Assembly: GCA_963737015.1 (NCBI GenBank)
Contig: CAVTQZ010000001.1
Location: 2,480,001-2,544,000 of the forward strand
Origin: CAVTQZ01 sp963737015
GTDB lineage: Bacteria; Actinomycetota; Acidimicrobiia; Acidimicrobiales; UBA8190
Length of the DNA stretch: 64,000 nt
Direction: 5' to 3'
The notes under the pieces: generated by a model
The model's database searches: none
Told to the model about the DNA's origin: nothing
The model's input: the letters and a program-made list of their open reading frames with translations, nothing else
In this document: positions 33,257 to 39,663 of the stretch, piece by piece
How the letters are laid out: each line of letters opens with the position of its first letter
Position numbering within the stretch: position 1 is the stretch's first letter
Position numbers and translations under genes: made by a program

Positions 33257-33730
33257 CTAGCGTCTCCGTCGCCTGTACAAACCCGCGAACCCGATGCTCA
33301 TCGCCATTGGGAAAACGGCGTCGACATAGGTGAGCGAAGACCCGAGGATGCGGTCCAGCTCGTCGTCGTCGACATCGGACACCGGTACTTCTCCCACCAG
33401 GTACACCGCATCTTCAGGTCCGAGCGCGAAGCGCATGTGGCGAATATCTGCGCTTCGTCGCAACAGGTACTCGAAGGTGTCTGCGACGTTGGTCTCGGGC
33501 GCGGGCATCACCTGCGCCTCGTGGTACATCGTCCGCTGTCGAATGATGAGCCACACGGTTACGAAGTCCTTCTCGTCGCCGCGAAGACGTAGGTACCACG
33601 TATCCGAACCGGGCTGCCGGGCCGCGGCGACTAAAGCCCCCCGTTCTACGAGGCGCGCACACGCCCATTCGTCGATAACCGCCGCGCATCGTTCACGCTC
33701 CTCAGGAGACGCGATCTTCGCTATCGGCAT
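33257..33730 (-). CDS. YbjN-like domain protein
   Basis: Protein of 157 aa, one alpha/beta domain resembling actinobacterial YbjN/type-III-chaperone-like proteins: TWYLRLRGDEKDFVTVWLIIRQRTMYHEAQVMP split by family-typical strands, NVADTFEYLLRRSADIRHMRFALGPEDAVYLVGEVPV, and a long C-terminal helix ending in five Arg. It lies between mshA and proC, as a YbjN-type gene does beside mshA in mycobacteria. Function unknown. Confidence 0.78.
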   Translation of the reverse strand: MPIAKIASPEERERCAAVIDEWACARLVERGALVAAARQPGSDTWYLRLRGDEKDFVTVWLIIRQRTMYHEAQVMPAPETNVADTFEYLLRRSADIRHMRFALGPEDAVYLVGEVPVSDVDDDELDRILGSSLTYVDAVFPMAMSIGFAGLYRRRRR

Positions 33731-33785
33731 CGTCTGACCGGAGAGGTGCGCGCCTCACCTATTTGCTCGAGTCGGCCGGAAGGCC

Positions 33786-35049
33786 TCAGCGGCATGCCAC
33801 GAGCCGCTCTGCGGCAAGCTCCTCGTGGGTTGCGCGCAGCAGCGCTGCGGCCCTGGCCCACGTATAGCCGCGGGCCCGCACCGCCGAGGCGACGGAAAGA
33901 TGCCCGGCGAGCTGGGGATCTTCGATGACCTGAGAGACCGCCCGGGCGAATGCGTCAGGAGACGGCTCGTCGACCAGGTACCCCGTACGCCCGTCTTCGA
34001 CAAGCGTCGTGAGGCCTCCCACAGCGGAAGCCACCACCGGGGTACCGCAAGCAGCGGCCTCGAGTGCAACGAGACCGAAGGACTCGGAGCGACTCGGCAC
34101 CACACAGACGTCGGCGGCGCGGTAGTGGGTCGAGAGGAGTTCGTGAGGTTGCGGATCGACGAAGCGCACGCGTTCGCGCAGGCCGAGGTCTTGTACAAGT
34201 TCAGAGATGAAAGATAGGTGTTCGAGGCCTCGGGGTCCGCTCGGGCCGCCGACGATCACGAGGTGCGCGTCACGCCGACGACTCAACTCCGCGAGTGTTC
34301 GTACAGCGACGTCTGCTCCTTTGAGCGGCTGGATCCTACCCACGAACAGAAGAACCGGTACGTCGGACGGAATACCCAAAGCTCTTCTCGCCTGAAGTCG
34401 ATTCCCCGGTGCGAAGAACGCTTGGTCCACTCCGGGTGGGACCACACGCAACCTGGCCGGATCGACCTCGTAGAGCGACGCGAGTTGTTCGCTTTCCGCG
34501 GAGCACGAGGTGAGAACCACCTCCGAACAGGCCATGACCGACGCTTCAGCTTCGGCGCGCCGGTGGGGCTCGTCCGAGGAAACCTCCTCCGGACTCGCTT
34601 CGGCTTTCACGCGCGCCAACGTGTGGAACGTAGAGACGAGGGGAAGATCGAGCTCGTGCTTGATCAGATGACCAGCCAAGCCGGACAGCCAGTAATTGGC
34701 GTGGATGGCGTCGAAGACGCGTCTGCGGATCGCCCGGACCTCGAGTCAGGCTCGAAGTCATGAGAGCCATGACATTCTCGGCGAATTCCTCTATGACCTC
34801 CGGCAGCTCTTCCTTGGGAACAGGCTTTAGCTCCCCGGCGGGCACATGGTGGAGTCGCAGCCCTGGCTCGATCTTCACGGTTGCGGGAAGGTCCTCCGAC
34901 CACGCACGCGTGTAGACGTCGCATTCGGCACCCGCACGCGCAAGGGCGCTCGACAGCTCGCGGACATAGACGTTCATCCCTCCCCCGTCGCCGGTGCCCG
35001 GTTGTGCGAGGGGTGACGTATGAAGACAGAGAACCGCGAGGCGCCGCAT
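33786..35049 (-). CDS. mshA: D-inositol-3-phosphate glycosyltransferase MshA, frameshifted
   Basis: First step of mycothiol synthesis: GlcNAc transfer from UDP-GlcNAc to inositol-3-phosphate (GT4, cytosolic). The N-terminal part (from 35049) has LHTSPLAQPGTGDGGGMNVYV, the MshA signature. From about 34740 the continuation is in another frame: RVFDAIHANYWLSGLAGHLI, STFHTLARVKAE, VVPPGVDQAFF, LLFVGRIQPLKGADVAVRTL and ESFGLVALEAAACGTPVVAS. Skipping one base near 34742-34748 joins the halves into a normal protein of about 420 aa. Because mycothiol genes are usually kept, a sequence error is likely, but a real mutation cannot be excluded. Confidence 0.92.
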
Positions 35050-35076
35050 CGATCGGCAGCCTATCGGGAGGCCTTC

Positions 35077-35493
35077 TCAGGCCACCGATCCCTCCTCGTC
35101 ACCAGACTCTGACTGCCCTGCGCTCACCTCTTCGAGCGGTGCTTGAGAATTCTCATGACGGAACGAGAGATAGATGCGCATGAGCGCTTGTTTCTGGTCC
35201 TCGGTCAGAAAGGGGTCGGCGAGGATCTGGCGCGACAGGTCGGGAGCCTCAGGATCGGGTTCGAGGATGCCAGCTTGGACGTACAGGGTCTCGGCGGAGA
35301 TACGCAAGGCCTTGGCGATCTGTTGAAGGATCTCGGCAGAGGGACGTCTGAGACCGCGCTCGATCTGACTCAGATAAGGGTTCGAGATCCCTGCCAACTC
35401 CGAGAGACGGCGCAAAGAAAGTCGCGCTGTGCTCCGTTGCTCCCTGATGAAGGCTCCGAGGTCGCGCCAGCGATCGGGCAGTTGCTTCGTCAT
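35077..35493 (-). CDS. XRE-family transcriptional regulator
   Basis: Protein of 138 aa. The N-terminal helix-turn-helix (about 15-70) reads LGAFIREQRSTARLSLRRLSEL, AGISNPYLSQIERGLRRPS and ILQQIAKALRISAETLYVQAG; the C-terminal half has LTEDQKQALMRIYLSF. It closely resembles the mycobacterial XRE protein Rv0474 in layout. ATG at 35493 chosen because the conserved MTKQLPDRW segment begins there; the longer upstream frame is antisense-like filler. It lies 26 nt after the RsiG-like gene on the same strand, probably in one transcript. Confidence 0.9.
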   Translation of the reverse strand: MTKQLPDRWRDLGAFIREQRSTARLSLRRLSELAGISNPYLSQIERGLRRPSAEILQQIAKALRISAETLYVQAGILEPDPEAPDLSRQILADPFLTEDQKQALMRIYLSFRHENSQAPLEEVSAGQSESGDEEGSVA

Positions 35494-35519
35494 TCGCGCC
35501 CTACCGCTCGGCAACCCGG

Positions 35520-36104
35520 TCAGGCGAGTAGACCCTCGACGGTAGCTTCCCCGCTCTTGTACCGGCTCACGATCTCTGCCTGGAGCTTGTCGATCCGCTC
35601 GTGGAGCGAGCGCCGTTCGTGGGAAGTGCGGTTCTCGACGGCGCTCAACTCTTCGGCAAGTTGAAGCAGTTGGCTGCGGTCCATGCTCGGAAGCTGGGGT
35701 ATGCGCCCTGCATCGAGAATGTCGTCGACCTCTCTGGCGAAGTCCCCTTCCATGTCGGGCGCCATCTGTGAAGGAAGGCGACCCGGGCCGGCCGGACGTG
35801 GGGGTCCCGCCATGATCGATGGCAGGTGCTCGACGAGTGAGGGAAGATCCGACATCGAACCGTCCTCGAGATGATCGAGGTACGCGTGCACGATGTCGAG
35901 CCTGCCTTGAGCCATACGCCTCAGGTAGGAGACGGCGGTCTCGGCGTCCTGGCACTCCGAGCGCATGGCGCGCACTTCCTCCAAGGAGCACTCCTTCATG
36001 CCGTGGAGGTAGTCCTCGGCAAGAAGGCGTGACAGCGTCGTCTGGAGCGAAGGCACACAAAGATCGTACAGGCCTGACCGGTCGTACTCCTTCATACGGT
36101 TCAT
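35520..36104 (-). CDS. rsiG: RsiG-like c-di-GMP-binding anti-sigma factor
   Basis: Protein of 194 aa made of two long helices joined by a proline-rich linker (about 95-120). Helix 1 holds a perfect E(x3)S(x2)R(x3)Q(x3)D motif at Glu55-Ser59-Arg62-Gln66-Asp70, the c-di-GMP-binding signature of RsiG, the anti-sigma factor that holds WhiG-type sigma in Streptomyces when armed by c-di-GMP. Helix 2 holds a second copy, Glu157-Ser161-Arg164-His168-Asp172, with His in place of Gln. ATG at 36104 (or 36095) was chosen because the family begins there; the longer frame overlaps the peptidase gene. No sigma factor gene is in the window. Assignment rests on the motifs and overall layout. Confidence 0.85.
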   Translation of the reverse strand: MNRMKEYDRSGLYDLCVPSLQTTLSRLLAEDYLHGMKECSLEEVRAMRSECQDAETAVSYLRRMAQGRLDIVHAYLDHLEDGSMSDLPSLVEHLPSIMAGPPRPAGPGRLPSQMAPDMEGDFAREVDDILDAGRIPQLPSMDRSQLLQLAEELSAVENRTSHERRSLHERIDKLQAEIVSRYKSGEATVEGLLA

Positions 36105-36111
36105 ATGGCTT

Positions 36112-36501
36112 TCAGTGGATGGAGCCTGCTCGGGCCGCCGGCGCGTACCGGCGCACCACCGTCCCGAGCAGAGCACTGCGTGGGACTGGACCGAAAGTCC
36201 GGCTGTCCACGCTCGCGTCGGCATTGTCTCCGCGGACTATCACTTCCTCACGTCGAACTGCCGTCACGCGTTTCACGATCACCCTGCGAGGATTGTTCGG
36301 GTCTTTGAGGGCGACGACGCTCCCGGCCTTGACCGGGCGCCCCTTGATCACCAAGAGCCTGTCGCCGGCTCTGAGGGTTGGCTCCATGCTCGGTCCCTTC
36401 ACGGCGATGCGTCGCGGACGGAGCCAGAAGACAATTCCCGAAACGAGAAACAAAATGCCGCAAAAGATCCGGCCGGATCCGGACTCGGCAGCCTTTCTCA
36501 T
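36112..36501 (-). CDS. sodX: Nickel-type superoxide dismutase maturation protease (signal peptidase I-like, S26)
   Basis: Protein of 129 aa with one N-terminal transmembrane helix (about 11-28) and an S26 serine/lysine protease domain: GPSMEPTL (Ser38 nucleophile), RRVIVKRVT (Lys77 general base) and GDNADASVDSRTFGPV. It is divergent from sodN, the usual pairing; it should cut the SodN propeptide so that His1 is exposed for nickel binding. ATG at 36501 chosen as it precedes the membrane helix; a longer in-frame start at 36687 would overlap sodN. It could also be a general signal peptidase, but the neighbour argues against this. Confidence 0.88.
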   Translation of the reverse strand: MRKAAESGSGRIFCGILFLVSGIVFWLRPRRIAVKGPSMEPTLRAGDRLLVIKGRPVKAGSVVALKDPNNPRRVIVKRVTAVRREEVIVRGDNADASVDSRTFGPVPRSALLGTVVRRYAPAARAGSIH

Positions 36502-36679
36502 CGCGCGGCCGACCCTTTTCGGATCAGGCCGGGTGTCGGAATTGCCTGACAAGCCGAACAATCTCCCTCCCGTGGTCGATTCAGGTCTGCCCCCGAATCC
36601 CCTTTTATCAGGGACGCTCCACGTGGGTATGGTGAACGGTGCAGCCCAAGCTCCCCTACCCCTACAAGGAGATCCGCAC

Positions 36680-37135
36680 ATGAGCATCCTTCAAAGGAAC
36701 TTGGTGGACAACCTGCTTCAAGCGGTCGACAGGCTCCTCCCGCCTCGGACGGCGCACGCGCACTGCGACCTTCCTTGTGGCGTCTACGACCCCGCGCAGG
36801 CTCACATAGAAGCGCAGTCGGTTCGAGCCATCCAAGAGCGCTACCAGAACGCCGACAAGATGAAGTCAGGCACGGAGACGGCCGACGAGTACCGCACGCG
36901 GGCCATCCAGATAAAGGAGGCGAGGGCCAACCTCGTCAAGGAGCACCTGTGGGTGCTATGGACGGACTACTTCAAGCCCGAGCACAAAGAGAAGTACCCA
37001 CAACTGCACGACCTGTTCTGGAATGCCACGAAGGAGGCCGGGCTCTCGAAGAAGTCACAGGACCCCGCGCAGGGCCAGAAGCTGCTCGACATGGTCGAGG
37101 AGATATCGAAGATCTTCTGGGAGACGAAGAAGTAA
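36680..37135 (+). CDS. sodN: Nickel superoxide dismutase
   Basis: Protein of 151 aa that turns superoxide into oxygen and hydrogen peroxide. After a 27-residue leader the nickel hook HCDLPCGVY begins at His28 (mature His1, Cys2, Cys6), so cleavage between Ala27 and His28 is predicted, by the protease encoded divergently at 36112-36501. The rest is the four-helix bundle typical of the family (YFKPEHKEKYPQLHDLFW). Strong ribosome-binding site AAGGAGAT (36666-36673). A nickel-responsive (Nur) site could lie in the 178-nt divergent region; none was recognised with confidence. Confidence 0.97.
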   Translation: MSILQRNLVDNLLQAVDRLLPPRTAHAHCDLPCGVYDPAQAHIEAQSVRAIQERYQNADKMKSGTETADEYRTRAIQIKEARANLVKEHLWVLWTDYFKPEHKEKYPQLHDLFWNATKEAGLSKKSQDPAQGQKLLDMVEEISKIFWETKK

Positions 37136-37158
37136 CAGACCCTTTCACCGCAGAGGCG

Positions 37159-37311
37159 CTATCGCTCCTCATCCAGCGCGGCCAGTTTCCGTTCGATCTC
37201 GTCCAGTTCCTCCTCGACCGAGTCGAGAAGCTGCAGATCGATGTCGGCGGCGTCAGTCGTGTGACCGGGGCTATGCGCCGACGCATCGGCGAGGTGTTCG
37301 GGCTCATCCAC
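37159..37311 (-). CDS. Small acidic coiled-coil protein, 50 aa
   Basis: A 50-aa frame with GTG start (37311) and TAG stop. The protein is very acidic, with a disordered His/Asp/Ala N-terminus (EHLADASAHSPGH) and a C-terminal heptad-like helix LLDSVEEELDEIERKLAALD. Codon usage has the strong third-position G/C of its neighbours, which supports coding. It converges on sodN with 23 nt between the stops. I do not recognise the family; an antitoxin-like or scaffold role would be a guess. Confidence 0.5.
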   Translation of the reverse strand: MDEPEHLADASAHSPGHTTDAADIDLQLLDSVEEELDEIERKLAALDEER

Positions 37312-37358
37312 TGAGTTGACTTTACAGAGCACTGATCGGAAACGTGAGACTTCACGGC

Positions 37359-37393
37359 GGGTGGCCAGGCCCCCTTATCGGCCTTGACCACCC
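37359..37393 (-). terminator. GC-rich terminator-like hairpin
   Basis: GGGTGG (37359-37364) pairs with CCACCC (37388-37393), with a further CA-GGCC/GGCC-TTG inner stem, a one-base bulge and loop CCCTTATC. It lies 27 nt downstream of the minus-strand repeat-protein stop (37420) and before the start of the small minus-strand gene. No U tract. Likely ends the repeat-protein transcript. Confidence 0.5.
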
Positions 37394-37419
37394 ACCGGCT
37401 CACCCCCCACCCGCAGAGC

Positions 37420-39063
37420 TCAGCCCATCGAACCGCGAAATGGGACTCCGTAGCTGAAGATCCCACCGTCCGAACCGAGCAGCCAGTAACCCGCGCCCGA
37501 AGGTGAAGCCATGGAGACCACTGGCGCAACAAGCTGAAGCGCTCCGGCCGATCCGACAAAGGGTGCATCTCCATAGGTGAATATGCCGCCGTCGGATCCC
37601 ACCAGCCAGTAACCGTGTCCGTCGGAGGTGGGCGCCACCCCGGCGATCGAGCGGTTCAGCCGCATCGCGCCGGTCGAGCCGTAGAAAGGTGCGTCTCCGT
37701 AGGTGAATATGCCGCCGTCCGACGCGACGAGCCAGTAACCGCCGCCGTCGGAGGTGGGCGCCATTCCGACGATCGGCCGGTTCAGCCGCATCGCCCCGGT
37801 CGAGCCGTAGAAAGGTGCGTCTCCGTAGGTGAATATGCCGCCGTCCGACGCGACGAGCCAGTAACCATGGCCGTCGGGAGTGGAAGCGATTCCGACAATC
37901 GGCGCATTGAGCCGTAGAGCCCCGGTCGAGCCGTAGAACGGTGCGTCTCCGTAGGTGAATATGCCGCCGTCCGACGCGACGAGCCAGTAACCATGGCCGT
38001 CGGGAGTGGGAGCGATTCCGACTATCGGCGCGTTGAGATGCGAACCGGCGGCTGCACCGTAGAACGGCGCGTCACCGAAGGTGAAGACGCCTCCCGTGGA
38101 ATCGGCAATCCAGTAACCGTTTCCGTCTGCGGTGGGCGCGATTCCCACGGCTGGTCCCACGAGTGATGGTCCGCTCGGCGCCGGGCTCCAAGAAAAGTCG
38201 AGAACCGGGCTACCACTCGTCAACACGAGCAATTCGGTCCACGATGGCTCGCCTCGCCATGCGTTCGAAACGAGTCCCGTTCCCATGACGCACGACCCAC
38301 AACTCATCTGCATCAGGACGTTGTCGCGGTGGCCCCAGCAGCCCGAAGAGTTGGTCGAGGTGCAGTCGATGTTCGAGGACCCAGGACCGTCGTCGTACAT
38401 CCAGAGGTAGATGGCCTCGAGAGGATTGCCCACAGCCGCAGCCCAGTTCCCCCCCCACATGGTCCATCTGAATCCTGACGGCGGACTCGGGTCTTCGTTG
38501 TTCGCCGCAGCCTGTTGCGAGGCCTGGTCGAGCGCCTGCGCCATCCCGGACATGGCCGGAAGTGCACGCGCGGTTCTCTCGAGGTTTGTCGCGACGAAGA
38601 GTTGCTGCTGCGGGGTGAGCGAGCTCCAGTCGGAGGGAAGGGTCATCGCCGATACGCCTTCAGCCGACCTCGCGTTGTCGATCGCCTGCAACGTCGTGCT
38701 CACGCACTGACTGGAGTCGTCGTAGTTGTAGCCGGAGCAGACGTTCAAGAAATTCGGTGAAGGCGGGATGCTCCTCGGCGGGTTCGAAGGGGGAACCACG
38801 CCACCCGAGGAACCGGTCACCGGCACTGGGTTCTGCCTTTGAACCGCAATGGCGGCGTTTCGCAGAGAGACTGTGGCGGATGAGGCCGAAATGGCGATGA
38901 TGGAAAGACAGATGCAGAAAGCGAGCCCCAGGCCGAAGGGCACAGAGGCGCGCTCTTGCGCCCTCAGAAGAACTGCACTCGCCACGCGAGGTAGGGCGAA
39001 TGGGGTAGGCGCCGCGGTTCGCCGCAGCCAAGAGGTGACCTTGAGTGAAGGGCGCTGTATCAC
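37420..39063 (-). CDS. Secreted SCP-like protein with six GYWLVASDGG beta repeats
   Basis: Protein of 547 aa. A basic N-terminus and hydrophobic segment (about 43-65) form a signal peptide or anchor; a proline-rich linker follows. Residues about 105-290 contain TTLQAIDNARSAEGVSAMTLP and LVATNLERTARALPAM-like features plus WGGNWAAAVGNPLEAIYLWMYDDG and GCWGHRDNVL, which resembles the CAP/SCP fold (HRxN-type motif). Residues about 305-547 are six repeats of about 42 aa with GYWLVASDGGIFTYGDAPF, likely a beta-propeller-like fold. Repeats of this kind are frequent in Acidimicrobiales surface proteins. Extracellular; ligand unknown. Confidence 0.82.
   Translation of the reverse strand: MIQRPSLKVTSWLRRTAAPTPFALPRVASAVLLRAQERASVPFGLGLAFCICLSIIAISASSATVSLRNAAIAVQRQNPVPVTGSSGGVVPPSNPPRSIPPSPNFLNVCSGYNYDDSSQCVSTTLQAIDNARSAEGVSAMTLPSDWSSLTPQQQLFVATNLERTARALPAMSGMAQALDQASQQAAANNEDPSPPSGFRWTMWGGNWAAAVGNPLEAIYLWMYDDGPGSSNIDCTSTNSSGCWGHRDNVLMQMSCGSCVMGTGLVSNAWRGEPSWTELLVLTSGSPVLDFSWSPAPSGPSLVGPAVGIAPTADGNGYWIADSTGGVFTFGDAPFYGAAAGSHLNAPIVGIAPTPDGHGYWLVASDGGIFTYGDAPFYGSTGALRLNAPIVGIASTPDGHGYWLVASDGGIFTYGDAPFYGSTGAMRLNRPIVGMAPTSDGGGYWLVASDGGIFTYGDAPFYGSTGAMRLNRSIAGVAPTSDGHGYWLVGSDGGIFTYGDAPFVGSAGALQLVAPVVSMASPSGAGYWLLGSDGGIFSYGVPFRGSMG
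37437..38190 (-). repeat. 126-bp tandem repeats encoding 42-residue units
   Basis: Near-identical 126-bp units are phased at about 37563, 37689, 37815, 37941 and 38067 (same internal point GTGCGTCTCCGTAGG or a variant), with more diverged units at both ends. The three central units are almost identical at the DNA level while the outer ones have drifted, as expected for recent expansion or gene conversion. They are in frame with the secreted protein at 37420-39063. Confidence 0.9.
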
Positions 39064-39573
39064 TGGCTGCGTTCATCGGCACGGAGAGAGACGTGGTTTA
39101 GGCAACCCGCTACATAGGGTGGGTATCCCTCGGAGAGCCACCCAAGCGCCCGGGAATCGTACCCAAGCTAAAAGTGCAGGTTAAGGCCGCTTAATCCGGT
39201 CCCGGGCGGCCCATGGAGCACGGGCTGGGCCCTCACGAAAAGAGGTTTCCAGACGCAAGCACTCGTGAGGTCCACCACATCACCGATCGGGTGGATCTCG
39301 AGCCCTGGGTCTTGCTGCCGGCGCCGAGCCTTGGAACCGGGGGGACTGCTCGGTACACCATTACATGCGGATGGATGCGGATCTCCTTTCATCTTCATGA
39401 GAGCCGCGCCCCGCGACACCACCGATCGAAGTTCTCGGAGGACGACGGTATTTGCGCGTACCCGTTCGTTGGCTGTGCGTTCAGGTTCAGTGCAATGAAG
39501 TATCCGGCGATTCGACGAATCGTGAGGACGCTTCAGAAGAGAGTCGGAGGGGTTCGTTTACTCTTGGCGCGCG
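39064..39573. other. Non-coding gap of 510 bp with a tRNA 3'-end-like direct repeat
   Basis: No convincing gene is seen; the open frames lack codon bias or family features. At 39201-39213 the sequence CCCGGGCGGCCCA exactly repeats the last 13 nt of the tRNA-Lys gene (39634-39646), 433 bp away and in the same orientation; AATCC just before it (39193-39197) also recalls the tRNA anticodon stem. It may be a tRNA remnant or an old attachment-site duplication. Confidence 0.5.
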
Positions 39574-39646
39574 GGGCCGCTAGCTCATCGGGTAGAGCAG
39601 GGGACTTTTAATCCCAAGGTGCCGGGTTCGAGCCCCGGGCGGCCCA
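39574..39646 (+). tRNA. tRNA-Lys (anticodon TTT)
   Basis: Full cloverleaf: acceptor GGGCCGC/GCGGCCC, D arm GCTC/GAGC, anticodon loop CTTTTAA (anticodon TTT), T arm CCGGG-TTCGAGC-CCCGG, discriminator A. The first anticodon-stem pair is a G-A mismatch, which is slightly unusual. The CCA end is not encoded. It runs opposite to the flanking permease and repeat-protein genes. Confidence 0.95.
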
Positions 39647-39663
39647 CTCGTTGCCCACCTCGA

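Noticed and set aside
34664..34924. 86-aa minus-strand frame in the middle of mshA
   Set aside because: It only bridges the frameshift; its N-terminal part is out-of-frame mshA sequence, not a separate gene.
37437..38190. Regular repeats considered as a CRISPR array
   Set aside because: The unit is 126 bp without spacers, in frame with a secreted protein, and encodes a known-type beta repeat.
39213..39611. 132-aa plus-strand frame in the gap before tRNA-Lys
   Set aside because: No ribosome-binding site or domain, and it runs through the tRNA gene.
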